From: Megalonaias nervosa
Taxonomy: Eukaryota > Mollusca > Bivalvia > Unionida > Unionidae
NCBI GenBank assembly: GCA_016617855.1
Contig: JAECUM010093677.1
Span: forward strand, 1-64,000
Direction: 5' to 3'
Length of the DNA: 64,000 nucleotides
Both the position numbers and the translations under genes were made by a program. The stretch's first letter is position 1, and every line of letters begins with the position of its first letter. Positions 22,200 through 33,700 of this stretch are shown one piece after another. Below the pieces are notes generated by a model. The model was not told the DNA's origin. It did no database searches and saw only the letters and a program-made list of their open reading frames with translations.

Positions 22200-24740
22200 G
22201 TTACAGCCTTTTGTAGAAACTTGCTGTCCTTATAGAGCCAGGAAGAAGTGACTTGCTTCTTCTTTGTTACTGAAAGAACCCCTCCATCCTTAAGAGTGGT
22301 CCTTGGCACTTTCCAGTGTAGGAAAGTCACTAGCTCCTGTTAGGACCTTGTACATGGCTCCTTCCAGGAAATCGCCTACTTCTGAAAGGATGGGACAACT
22401 GACAAACTGAATGAAGTTGCAACACCCAGTAGCAAATCCCACTTTTTCCCCAATGCAATGGAGTATTGGTTGTTTCACTCAAACAGACCAGTGTTTAAAT
22501 CAGGTGGATCTCATTCACTGGATTTGTATTCCCAAAATGGAGTCTGCATAAGGTCAGTATCATCTGACTCTTAATTACATAGTGACTAGTAACTGGGCAC
22601 CTGGCACCAATCACTTTGATAGTATGTCAAATGACATTTGCCTTATCAAGGGTCTGTCACTGGAAACCAATCACTGGTCCCTGGAAAACGTGTCACGAGA
22701 TAGTCATAGAAGGTCTGTCACCAATCATGATTTAGCCATGACTCATGGCTCGGCAGATGAAAAATGACAGATCATCCCCACCTTCACTGACCTTGCCATT
22801 GAGGCAGGAAGAGGGAGATAATTATGTGGCACCTCCATGGTTGAGAGGAAATCATCAGTCCCTTCTTCCAGGGAGAGAGGGTATGACAGCTTATGTGATT
22901 CTTTTTTTATTGCCATCATCCCCTTTCTTTGTGGTGGTGGGACAACAAACCCCCAATCGGATAGTCCCTTTCTCAAGTAGGTGAAATTAGACACAATAGG
23001 CCTACATTGCCCTGAGCGCTAAGACAGACAACAGATTGTCTATTTCAGTTTACTCAAATGAGTTCCCAGAAGAATAACTAAAATCGATTTCTTCCCCTCA
23101 TTTGGGGTTTCTACCTTTGTCCCAACTAAATATCAAGTGGCAGAGGAGGAAGAAATGAGTCCAAAACCCATTGATCATCAGATGCTAAGATCCTTACCAG
23201 TTTATGGAGATTCTCCAAGGCACAGCCTAAATTAGGGCCAACAGAGCCTGGGAGCACAAGGGATGGTCCTCTCTTCTGTTTTAGATCCTGATTTCACCCT
23301 CCAGCTACATGATCCATTCACTTGCTTGACTGCTTAAGCCCCTAACCCTGACTCCCCACCTTATACTTGGGTGGGTCCCAGGTGGGGATTTTGGCAGTGA
23401 CCTGGACAAATCTATCCCCTAAGGTCTTGAGAGGCTTTGGAACTGAAGGCTTAGACATTTGTTATCAGAGCTTCTCATACCAATCTATTTTTGGCCTCAC
23501 TTTCAAGTCTGTTGAAGGAGGAATCATTATCTCCAGCTTCATTGCAGAAAATGTTGGAGGCCATTGGCAAGACATTGAGACTTTTGATGCCTATGGTGCT
23601 TTTTGCATAGCTTATTCACCTCCATTGAGATGCCACCTTGGAGACTTGAAAGGTTTAGCAGCAAAAGCCTTTTGTGGACCTTGCCCGTCAATGTGGAGAC
23701 ATTATTTATAGGGCTGATCCCATCAGTGTCCTCAAAAGACTTGAGGGATCAGTAACACCAGTGCAGTCCTGGGCGCAGCTAAACTGGTAAAGAAATGCCA
23801 CAATCCCAGAAGGTCAGTGGTACCCCATTTTAAACATTTTAAGAACTGGAACCATCAGCCCATTTTAAAACTCCTTTCTGTCCAGCTTTTGTTCCCACCA
23901 TGTTCCAGGCAAGATAAATATTCTGTCAGAAAGGTTGTACATACAGGGACAAGTAGTTCTCATGGAATGGTCTCAGCAGCAGTCAGTGGCAGACACACTT
24001 CATCCATGAGAAAAGCCAGTAAGTAGTAGACTTGTTTGTAATGAGTCTAAACAACAAGCTGTCTTTATGTCTATCAAGTGCCAGACCATGAGTGTAGACA
24101 CCTTCAGTCCTTGGTAGGATTGACTTTGCTTACACATTCTCACCATTCAGAATCATTTTCTTCACAGTCAGGACCTCCAAGTCATGGCCTGATTCTCATA
24201 TCAGCACTTTGGCCCCAACAATTGCAGTTCATTGGTCTCAAACATAGACACTCTTAAGGAATTGCCACTGAGGGACCCTCTTGTACAACACTCATCAAAT
24301 TCTCCACTTTCATGCCCAGCTCAAATCACACCATCTATCCACCGTTACCAGTCTTAAAGCAAGGTTGCTAAGTGTATTATTCAGGCAAGAACGCAATTGC
24401 CTTATAACGTTTATGACACCTTGCAGAGAAATTTCTTTAATTGGTGCAGTAGGAAATACATTATGCTATATTCTTCCCATTAACTACATTTGCAGCTTCT
24501 CTTCTTGTTTTTTCAAGATTGCTCAGTAAGGGCTATAGAATGGCCCTCTCTGATAGTCTCCATGGGCTCCCCTATAGTACCAGACCCACATTTTTCAGAA
24601 TTGATCAGGTACTTCGAACTCCAGAGACTAGTCTCTCACACATTAATTTCAAGGTGGAACATCACATAATTTTGAAGCAAATCCTGCAAAATTACAGTCA
24701 CATGGAAATGAGAAATTTCTCACTAAGGGATAGATGAGTA
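22200..24740 (+). other. higher-GC block, possible decayed DIRS gag-like sequence
   Basis: This block is visibly richer in G+C than the rest of intron 2 and has many medium open frames in changing phases, as expected of an old coding element. Around 23520-23720 a broken + strand frame reads LIHLH, then DATLE, resembling a motif I associate with gag-like ORFs of DIRS elements. The link is weak. The DIRS reverse transcriptase/RNase H relic near 41-42 kb has a similar composition. No intact gene. Confidence 0.3.
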
Positions 24741-24744
24741 TCTA

Positions 24745-25430
24745 TCTATTTAGTAACACATTTCTTGTTTTCATGGTATTTGGTATTTGTTTTCATGATA
24801 TTTGATGTAGTATGAAAGTGGGGATTTTGGAGTTTTTGGCCCCTTTGGGTCTCTGATATCCATTACAGACTCTACCTCCCATTACATTTTTACCCCATGT
24901 GTGACCCACAGATGGTTAGCAGTTTGATTTTCCACACCTCACCAGACGTTATATATGGTACCGCTCGATACACTACAGACAGGTCTGTATTACTGATTGT
25001 AACTATACTTGTATCAGCAGAACCTGTGTATTGATTTTCTCCACAGCAATGTCTACACAGTGTGTCCGTAGCATGGAATTTGAAAGGCTAATAACTTTTT
25101 AATGGTAAAAAAAGAAATATATAGTTGAGTTGTGAATATTTTCTTATTGAAGAAATGCTTGAGGTGGTTTATATACAAATGTTAAACAGTGGTCATGCAG
25201 TCACTTTTCAAAGTATTCTGAGTGAATTTATGGAGGTCTCAAACAGCAGCATTAAGTTAAATAAATGATCGGAATATCAAAAGTGTAATGGATAAACTGA
25301 GATTGCTGTATTGCTTGAATGTATCATAAAGATTTATCAAAGAGGCACAAGAAATGTCATATGTGTTCTCAGAAACATATTTGGAACACATTTGATAAAT
25401 TGGTTAACCAGGGAGTGACCTTAGAAATGG
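24745..25430. other. intronic AT-rich stretch
   Basis: Part of intron 2. No repeat or coding frame could be supported. Confidence 0.5.
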
Positions 25431-26540
25431 AATGAAATAAACTTAGCAGATTTTTGAGGCAAATAAAACTTGAAAAGAATCTGTGGATTATTGTGCATGA
25501 AAAAGTACAGTCGCAAAAGAGCGATAACTCGCCCACTGCATCAGAAGTGAATGAAGTTTTTGGTGATGTTAGTGATGAAGTTATCGAAGAGCAGGCTAAT
25601 TAAACAAATGCTTTTGGGCCATTAATATAAGTATGACATCTGAAAGCACTCTTCGTCAGGGGATACATGAAAAGTATTATAATGATGCAGAAGAAAAGCA
25701 ACGCAAACAGTGACAGCAATTTTCAGATGCTACTAGTAAAAGAAAGAAAGCAAATTAAGGAAATTTACTGGTGGTCTAAGAAATTTAATGTTACTGGATA
25801 CAAATGCACAAGGTCTGCTTGCACTCAAGTCTATGCAGTACTCCGTCACGGGTCATTGGAGTTACTTTGGGGTGATACTATGTTGGAATTTATCTTATCC
25901 ACATTTGCTGGTGAAGTTACATCTGTATTTGCAAGCTTTCATACTGATACCAAAAGGAAAGCATCATTTTATCTGAGAAAGCCTGATTTAAACTTTTGAG
26001 TTACATAAAGTTGTGTAATGGACTCTGTGAAGCTCACTATCCATCTAGCTTCAGTATCATTGTATTGCTTGATGTGGAAGAGGAGATAAAACAGCAGCAA
26101 GTGGTATCCATACTCAATAAGGTTAAAAGAAAGGGAGAAGGTTATGAAGACCTTTATGTGCCCATTGAAGAAATGATAAATCTGCATTGTAGCAGTGTTT
26201 AAACCAATTAGATAAATGGTTGTGCATATGCATATAAAGTCCCATGGCATTGGGACATAATAAGTGCAATGTTGTGCCGTGGAAAATACGAATTCTGTGG
26301 CAGAATAATGTTGAACATGCATGATGTCTTACATTATGGTCCAGGTGTCTTAAGTGTGGCATCGGAGTCAGGTCATATAATCAACTTTGTTGACCATTGT
26401 GGATCTGCTTGTGAATACTTTCAGCCACAGAAAAGAAAAACTGGCAGCACAAACACCTGTGGCTGCAGATATCTATGGCTGCACAAACACCTGTAATTGC
26501 ACAGACCAATAAAACAAAAAAACAATAAAAATATCAATAA
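25430..26540 (+). other. unrecognised broken coding-like stretch
   Basis: Successive + strand frames (25667-25999, 110 codons; 25996-26202, 68 codons; 26269-26496, 75 codons) abut or overlap in a way that suggests one old, frameshifted gene reading left to right. I recognise no domain. Lying just left of the Polinton genes, it may be the lost N-terminal part of that element or another insertion. Confidence 0.3.
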
Positions 26541-26839
26541 GTGAAACGACAACTACAACTGAAGTGATTGCAGGTTCTGATAAAATACATAAATTAAAAC
26601 AAGTCATTGATATAAGTCTTAATTAGAGATGCCTTTCTCCCTTATACAAGCATGCCTACTGTATCTCGGCTCAAACCACTCACATGACAGCATGGAATAT
26701 ACATACAAAGTCATGTGTTTTATTGTTTACTGGAAAAAATATTTATTCCCACAATAACATCTGGGAAGAAATTATTTGTATTGTTGTATTTAGATTTTGA
26801 TTTGGATGAAGTTATTATTCAATGGACAGGAACATTAAC

Positions 26840-27225
26840 TTGGAATTATAGTGAATTCAGACAAGGACTTCTTGGCATGTATTATTATGATTCATCAAAA
26901 GACTGTTGGCACATCATTACAATTCGTACCATTGGTACATTAATACAATTTAGAGACTGCAGGTCACTGCAGGCACATCAACACCTTCAGCATTGGAAAT
27001 TATTTGAAATACTAATAAAGTTTATTCAGAACTTCATTCATTAGGACTTGTGTTAGAAATTATTGGATTATTTGGGATTTAATTAACAATACCATGAGTT
27101 ATCTTGAATTCCCACTTTGTATTCTAGGGAAATAAATCATTTGTTGAACTTTACAAAACTTGTTGGTTTTCACTCTTTTCTATTACGTATTTTAAGACCA
27201 TAGAGTCATAATAGTAATCACTCGT
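26840..27225 (+). repeat. diverged LTR-like repeat, copy 2
   Basis: It shares with the solo LTR at 61049-61951 the blocks 'GATTCA.CAAAAGACTGTTG', 'GGACTTGTGT', 'TTGGATTATTTGGGATTTAAT', 'CACTTTGTATTCTAGGGAAA', 'CTTGTTGGTTTTCACTCTTT' and the end 'TTTTAAGACCATAGAGTC'. Only the 3' half is present. It directly abuts the readable start of the polymerase relic, so the Polinton's left part may have been lost or split here. Confidence 0.75.
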
Positions 27226-27235
27226 CAATACTGAC

Positions 27236-28905
27236 CAACCAAGAGGGATTTGATAATGACGAAAGGTGTATATCCATACAAGAACATGAATGTCTGGAAC
27301 AAATGCTGAAACTCAGTTGCTACCAATCAAAGCATTTTATTCATTAGTGTGAAGATATCTCAGAAAGAGATTACGAACAAACAAGGAAAATTAAGTCAGC
27401 AGCATTTGAGTGCAAAAGCTTTGGCGATTATCTCGATCTGTATCTGCGCACTGATGTCTTGTTGCTTGCTGATCTAAGAAATTATGTGATACTGCACATG
27501 AACAAACTTAATCCTGCACATCTTGTCAATGGGTATGGGTTGGGATGCATTGTCGTCATAACCACGCTCACTGATATTGATCAGTATCTGTATATCAAGC
27601 GATCACTTCATGGAATATCAATATCAAGTCACATTTTCGCTCATGCCAACAACCCAAATATGGACGGGTATAACCCCAGTGGTTACATCATCTATCTAGA
27701 TTCAAATAAACTTTATGGGATGCAACCTCATCCAGTTGATAGATTTCAGTGGATTGATCCTGGAAACATTGATCTGCAAAATGTGCATCATTATAGCATC
27801 AACAATTACAACACAGATGCTTCTTTGAAGTTGATCCAGAATATCCTGAGCATATACATGATGCACACAATGATTATCCTGAGTGGCAACAGAAGCGCTG
27901 TCAGTGCCTGCTATATGGTTGTCCCTGTGTCATTGTGCGATCATTGATGAATCTGGATGCAAATACACTGAGTGCACCAAACTGGAGCAAGTCTTAGGAC
28001 CAAGCATAATTATGTATTACACATGCAAAATCTGCAGTTGTACTTGTGATTAGGTATGAGTGTAACAAAATTAATTGAATGTTTGGATAGTGGAATTGTT
28101 GCTGTTCACAGTAAAAAATAAAAACTAACATTGACAAAACCAATCTGTTTTGGTTTGTTCATGCTGGACTTGTTGAAGCTGCTTATGTATGAGTTCTACT
28201 GTGACATGATCAAACTACTGCTCTGGAGGCATAGTGGTTCACGCGTCCACCTTACTTGTGGGAGGTCACAGGTTTGAACCCCAGCCAAGTCATACCAAAG
28301 ACTTTTAAAAATGGTACTAACAGTTGCCTTGCTAGGCACTCAGCATTAAGAGGTTAGTGTTAGGACTGGATGGCCTGGTGTCAGGATAATGTGACTGGGT
28401 GGGACATGATGCTGCATGTCTGAGGCATGATGCCCCAGTGCTAGGCATCGCTATGAACTGCCACACTGCAGACATCGTAGTAATATGACTGAAAAATTGT
28501 TAAAGCTACGTTAAAAATCCAAATCACACACACACACACACAAGATCAAACTGTTTTATCAGGATCAGGTCAAGATGCTGTACGCCGATACTGACTCATT
28601 GCTGATGCATATCACAACAGATGATGTTTACACAGACATGGCACAACCAAGTGTGGTCAATTTGATACCAGTAAGTATCCAAAAGAATATCCACTGTTTA
28701 GTAATGCCAATAAAAAGGTTGTTGGTAAGTTCAAAGACCAATGTTCAGGTAAACTAATTAATGAGTATTTGGGACTGTGGCCAAAAATGTACTCCATTGT
28801 GACCAGAGGATCCAAAAATGTTGAAAAGGCTATAGGTGTTCCACAGGTGATTGTGCAAAAAGATCTCAAACATGAACTGTACATGGAGTGTCTTTGTGAC
28901 TGACA
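27236..28905 (+). pseudogene. Polinton protein-primed DNA polymerase B, C-terminal part, broken
   Basis: A segment open from 27348 to 27947 contains FGDYLDLYLRTDVLLLADL and the palm motif A box YLDSNKLYGM (DxNxLYG type). After the SINE (28217-28543), the catalytic motif C, LYADTDSLLM, appears in the frame of 28575, followed by thumb-like sequence to about 28905 across frameshifts. Upstream, only about 110 bp of readable sequence precede 27348, so the exonuclease and terminal-protein regions are missing. This is the B-family polymerase that replicates such elements. In-frame stops, frameshifts and the SINE make it non-functional. Confidence 0.9.
28217..28543 (+). mobile_element. tRNA-derived SINE, family B, full-length, in the polymerase relic
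   Basis: The 327-bp element is flanked by a perfect 9-bp target-site duplication GATCAAACT (28208-28216 and 28544-28552). It has a tRNA-like head (GGCATAGTGGTTCACGCG, B box GGTTTGAACCCC at 28271-28282), a family core, and a 3' end AAAATCCAAATCA with a (CA)n tail. It is the best reference copy for the family. It lies between polymerase motifs A and C, so it arrived after the Polinton. Confidence 0.95.
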
Positions 28906-29078
28906 TGATTTCTCATGCACGGCAAATATGATGCAGTGCGAAGAAACATTGCAGGGGTGTATACCGATGCACCAAGGTGGGTTTGACCCACTTGATACCA
29001 AGCAAGGATACTTACAGATGGAATCACCACTGACATATTTGGTCATCGTGCTGTAAACTAACTTATGATTGATACTGG

Positions 29079-29935
29079 TTAAAGTATCAACACAAATCCT
29101 GGTGGTAGTTCTGTATATGCTGGAATGAATTGTAATTCCTCTCGCACAAATGCAAGGCTGGGAGGCTTTGGCTTACCAGGTGACAAATACTGAACAGACT
29201 TGTCTCTAAGTGGTTGTAATGGTGCTGGCTGTGAAATCATTTTCTGAGTAACAGTGACATTCTTTTGACAAATTGCATTGGCTGGTTTTAATTCAGTAGT
29301 ACATTTGACTTCCCTGTTCAATGTTGCTGTGACCAGTGGCAGACATGATACCCACTCGGGCCTCATCAACAATTCCAGTGCATACTGACAACCAAATAAC
29401 TGTTCTGCAAGACTGCGATTAAATTGTTCCAAAATAGATTGGTCACGATGCACATTGACATGTCCCATATGTACTCGCACATAGTGTTTGGTCAACATCA
29501 CAACAACAGATCCATATGTAACAAATATGTCCATGTGAGCGGTCCTTGTGCATAAATATGCTCAAGGACATCTTGCAGAATCTTTTGATGTCAATGGCTC
29601 AACTTCTTTGTATCTGCTGGCCACATCGACAGTGGTTAGCATGTATCTGTACATGTGTAATTTACCTTGTCGAAAACTGTCATGATCATGTGGAAGAAAC
29701 AACAAACCAGCCTTATGGACCTCATTAGGTGTTTGGACATCAAACCAACCATGTGAAATCTTTCTTGGTACTGGTAGTTAAATATGCCACAGTGCTTGTT
29801 TGGCCAACCATGCTCAGTCAACCCCATGAGGAACCTTTGCTGCACTGGCTAACTGTTCCATGGTGACTTCACCTCTCCAGTACCCATGTGGACTGTAGTA
29901 TATTTTGGATAATGTCTGGCTTTTTATGTCCATTG
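29079..29935 (-). pseudogene. Polinton integrase (rve family), broken
   Basis: The - strand frame 29079-29534 (151 codons) carries the end of the catalytic core and the C-terminal region: HVNVHRDQSILEQFNRSLAE (the D..E-type helix, with Glu in LEQFNR), EWVSCLPLVTATLNRE, and a tail FVREELQFIPAYTELPPG. Upstream on the - strand, broken frames between 29560 and 29935 show an N-terminal YSPHGYWRG-type opening and a DVASRYKE segment of the core, as expected for this family. The enzyme joins element ends to host DNA. Stops and frameshifts in the first half show loss of function. Confidence 0.9.
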
Positions 29936-29999
29936 TTTGTTTTTATAATTTGCTTTTAGTACATTCTTGACTTTCATACCTCTTTTGATGACCCATCTT

Positions 30000-30330
30000 G
30001 CAATCTGTTCTTCCAATGTTGGATTAAATATATTTAACTCATAGATGAGATCCACTTTGGTGCTTTGATGTGAAAGGATATAATTGGATGCTTTATGAGC
30101 AAGATAATGTTGGTAATATGCAGCATCATTGCAGTTGATAGGTGCTTCAGCAGGCCTTGGTCGGTTATTAGAATCAAGTCATATATCTAGCCATGTACCA
30201 GGCCCACAGTAATTGTATCCAGGAAGGTGTTTTTCAACCAGATATTTACTCCATGGTGTCCCTGGTAACTTTGTTAGTGCAACCACAATATTACTGCCAC
30301 TGACAACTTTTTATTTGATAAAGGTAAACT
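30000..30330 (-). pseudogene. PLA2-like (parvovirus VP1-type) domain gene of the Polinton, broken
   Basis: On the - strand at 30197-30229 the sequence reads LPGYNYCGPG, the calcium-loop motif of PLA2-like proteins of the kind found in parvovirus VP1 and in some Polintons. About 35 residues later, near 30110, is the place for the catalytic His-Asp pair (D-A-A...H-D); here it reads DAAYYQHY, so His is kept and Asp is replaced by Tyr. At least one stop lies between the two motifs. The gene follows the same strand as the integrase. In relatives such domains are thought to help membrane penetration; this copy could not work. Confidence 0.65.
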
Positions 30331-30479
30331 TATTTACTCCACATCAAACACAAGTTCCAGTAAAAGCTGCTGGTCTACTACATGTCTGAACTCAAGATGG
30401 ATTTGCTGTACATGTTTTGGCATGACATCATATGCAGGAAAGTCACAGATACTTACGGTAAAAGCAAAGATTTTTCTGT

Positions 30480-31000
30480 CATTGACTTTTCTGCACAAGC
30501 AACACCATAACCATCTAAGCTTGGTGATGGAACCATATTTCCAAACTCAGTTCATGCACAGATCATTGGTCCTGCTGAATCAGGAAAAACACAACTGTTG
30601 CTGACCATGGCTTTAAGATAGTTAACATGATTGTGCCATCAGCTGATGATCAGCTATGTTAAGAGATTTTCAAAGACTTTCAAAAAGCAATCAGTGATTA
30701 AAGATCATTGAGAAGAGATGGTAACACCATCTTTGATAAAACACCTATCATTGACAATTTGGATGCAAACAAAAACAATTCTGTTGTGTATGGTGATGTG
30801 ATGCTTGAGAATCAAGTCAATCACGTGCAGATGTTTTCACGAGGCTAACACAAAAACACCAGTGTCATCTGTTTGACTCAACAGTACTCACATGTGATCT
30901 ATGGCATCTATTAGTCTTGAAATAATTTTTTTGGACCTTGTGTGCCGCAGACCACATGTGGGATGAATTTTGTGAAATGTTTGCACAGATCACCTCGGAG
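30480..31000 (+). pseudogene. Polinton packaging ATPase (FtsK/HerA-like), broken
   Basis: The Walker A motif GPAESGKT is encoded at 30568-30591, preceded by hydrophobic II. A Walker B-like segment, VVYGDVMLEN, is at 30783-30815 in a different frame, so at least one frameshift separates them. The Walker B acidic pair is reduced (GD in place of the usual DD). Next comes a FSRG.HKNTSVICLTQQYS stretch, the usual sensor region of this family. The family pumps DNA into capsids. It is a relic. Confidence 0.8.
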
Positions 31001-31049
31001 ACATATAATTTTCTCACCATTGATTTAACCAGAACTTGCAGGGGTAAAT

Positions 31050-31950
31050 ATTTTTGCAGGTCTGAACACAGATATGTCTCACATGCCAGTTTAACAATAA
31101 AAAATATATTAAATGTTCACCAATGATGTCATAGAAGAGTATGGGAAGAAACAAGATAAAAATGCTCAAAAACAGCAACAATTGATTCAAGGAAATTGCC
31201 CAGTGTATGGAGGATATTATAAAGGCCACAAGACCACAGTGTAACAAGTGGATGCGCTCACTGGAACAGAAGAAGAACCAGGTTGTTCATAAGATGCACC
31301 AAGGCTATCAAAAAAGCAGCACAAGCAACTGCAGAGGTGATTACGTGCTTGCTAGAGATGCTGGCTGAAGTAAAGGAAGAAGATATTGGAGAACCTAAAG
31401 AGCGGCCATCAGTGAATCACTTCCACCCCGTTACTGGTCATCACTGAATACACAGAAACAAAATTTTAATGAAGAATGTTGCTATTGACCAAGAAAGATT
31501 CCTTCCATGCAAGTCTTACAATACCCCCAACTGGAGAGATTTAATGACCAAAGAACCATCAAAGGACATAAATAATAGGTATAAAAGGAATTTACTGGGT
31601 CTATAAAAGCCTCAGGCAAGGTGTTTAATTCGTATAATAAAGTACTTGCTTTGATAAAAGCAGGGAAAGATAATGAAGCAGTTGAAGCATTGCAATCTTT
31701 TATGAGTCTTCTGCATGGGGTCAGGAGAATATCAAATAGTCTATGAAACTTAGAAGAATATTCCTATCATCCAACCTTTGAAACTAAGATGGAAGAATAT
31801 TTAGAATAAGCAGTTATTACTCCTGAAATTGAAGCAGAAAGAATATTCAGATAAAGCAGCCACTTCTCAACCAAAACAAAAGCCTTTGCCAGTAAAAGTC
31901 ACACAAAAAAAAATATGCAACATCACGAGAAGAACAACCTGCACCTGAAT
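31050..31950 (+). other. unassigned Polinton interior
   Basis: Lys/Gln/Glu-rich broken frames on the + strand (for example KKQDKNAQKQQQL near 31150 and a helical stretch near 31600-31720). Their place between ATPase and capsid-like genes is where relatives carry protease or small structural genes, but I see no catalytic motif. Confidence 0.4.
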
Positions 31951-31958
31951 CTCCTAAG

Positions 31959-32320
31959 TTGGAAAAACAATCACAATGGAAGATGAGCAGGACTGAATAT
32001 CATATTGCACCTGACATTGTGAAGATTGCCTCATTCGCCCAAGTCAAATTAACCTGTGATGCCATCAGTGGCAGTTATGAAAGCAGGTCTGAAATGATAG
32101 CAGTAGTTGTTCATGGCTATATACTCTTTAGGTTTTCACCAACCATGGAACCAGGTGATTTGATATCAATAACACCCGCAACACCTGTGTATCTTCAAGG
32201 CTAAATCGACTGACATATATTCGTTTTTCCCATGTGGATCAAGACAGGCACATTGTTGATCTGCATGGTGAAACATTGATGATACAACTGTACATTAGAG
32301 ATCAACCTGACATTTAAATA
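31959..32320 (+). pseudogene. Polinton minor-capsid-like protein, C-terminal part
   Basis: The frame 31959-32204 (81 codons) contains TCDAISGSYESRSEM and FSPTMEPGD. After a stop and a frameshift the sequence goes on with VDQDRHIVDLHGETLMIQLY, close to a '(T)DQ-G--(L)DLNGE' ending that I know from capsid-associated proteins of invertebrate Polintons. The role (single jelly-roll penton) is inferred from order and that ending. Confidence 0.5.
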
Positions 32321-32649
32321 TAACATTATGACTGTTTTGCGTGGACATGTGAAACCCATTAGGGTTATTAATGTGAGATATATATATTTGTCTATGACTT
32401 ATTTTGGAACTGGCCTTGGTAATGTTGTTCATGAATTGAACAGGCACATCCAAGGTGCTCACTGCCTTTTCATTGCATGATTCAGCAATTGCTAAACAAG
32501 TTGCAACATGAGTCATGGATAGTATCAAAAGTGCTTCTGTGGATCGATTGAAACAACATTGATCACAAGCTGCTCAGTCACTTTGACTGTGATAATTAGT
32601 GACATGAGCACCAACAAAACCATGAACAGAATCAATGCTGCCTGCAGTT

Positions 32650-33700
32650 AATAATGTCATTAATGAAGCCCCGCGATGATTGTCAAATTCAGCGATTGCA
32701 GATCTGGCAGTGGGGAGTGGATTTAAACACCAAGCTGTCAAATAGTGGTATTAAAGAAAATCAATGTATAATCTTGCCATGGCTCATTTTAAAGAGACAT
32801 CTGATCCAGCATTTGATATGGGAGTGCCTATGTTAGTGGATAGAAGCAAACAAGATTTTCAGTATTATTTATATCCAGCCAGGGATCCCAATCAATTAAA
32901 AAAAGAATTGCAAGTGAAGGACATGTTTAGGTTTTTCCTTCCATGTGAGGCATTCTTTGAAGTTAAGGGAAAATTGGTACAGAATAACAGTTCAGATTAT
33001 CCTGCCAATAACACATTTGGATTGTTAACAATGACATCATGGCATTGTTTAACAGCACACATTATTTCATCAATGGAAAGGAAATCAAATCGATTTTGAA
33101 CAATGCTGACATGGCAACATCAATTATTGGACTTGTAAAATATAGTGATGATTACATGAGAACAGCTGGTCCAGCAATGATGTTTATAATCTGATAATGC
33201 AGATTCTCAATTGTGTATTATCCCCTACACTTTCTACAAAATCATGTTTGTTTATGCAATCCAGAACCACTTAAATGCTGTCTTTCTTTGCACATACCAC
33301 AGATGCACACCCACCAACTGCAATTGCAGGACCATTTACTTGGAAATAAGGACTCAGCATGGCCTTACTGCACCAAAACATGTGTTTGTGGCATTTCAAC
33401 ATACAAATTGAGTCAATGACCAAACACAGAGTAAGCTGATATTTGACAACTTAGAAATTACTGAGTTTTCATTAGAGTTAAACAGAAGAAATTTGACTTT
33501 GATTTTGAAGAAGTTTGAAACCAATCATGCAGCGCATGCATATTACAATTTGTGGTTGTATATGGACCGGCATCAAAACATCATGCATGGGTAGGTGTGG
33601 TTGGTGCTAATTACAAATGTTATTCTGTTACACTTTCTGACGAAACACTTTTGTTGGAGAGTGCTAGTAGCCAAATGAGGTTGATCAATGCACCTGTGGA
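32650..33700 (+). pseudogene. Polinton major-capsid-like protein, broken
   Basis: The frame 32764-33099 (111 codons) has PAFDMGVPMLVDRSKQDFQY, then FRFFLPCEAFFEVKGKLV and a region that continues in another frame with HYFINGKEI. This order fits the N-terminal jelly-roll of Polinton capsid proteins (beta strands, then an 'xLNGxEI'-type strand). Later frames (33211-33411 and around 33430-33600) look like the second half. The capsid assignment is by family pattern and position, not by a diagnostic residue. Many stops are present. Confidence 0.55.

Larger units (their letters stand above)
27236..33700. mobile_element. decayed Polinton/Maverick in intron 2 of the carrier gene
   Basis: A virus-like DNA transposon relic identified by its gene set: protein-primed DNA polymerase B (+, 27236-28905), retroviral-type integrase (-, 29079-29935), a PLA2-like protein (-, about 30000-30330), packaging ATPase (+, 30480-31000) and capsid-like proteins (+, 31959-33700). 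Every gene carries stops or frameshifts. Terminal inverted repeats and the 6-bp target duplication expected of this group were not found, so the outer limits are those of recognisable coding. No adenovirus-type protease was seen. A SINE interrupts the polymerase. Confidence 0.9.

Noticed and set aside
28217..28543. tRNA-like sequence with A and B boxes (also 1930-2190, 6058-6376)
   Set aside because: These are SINE heads, not folded tRNA genes; acceptor stems and anticodon arms are not conserved.
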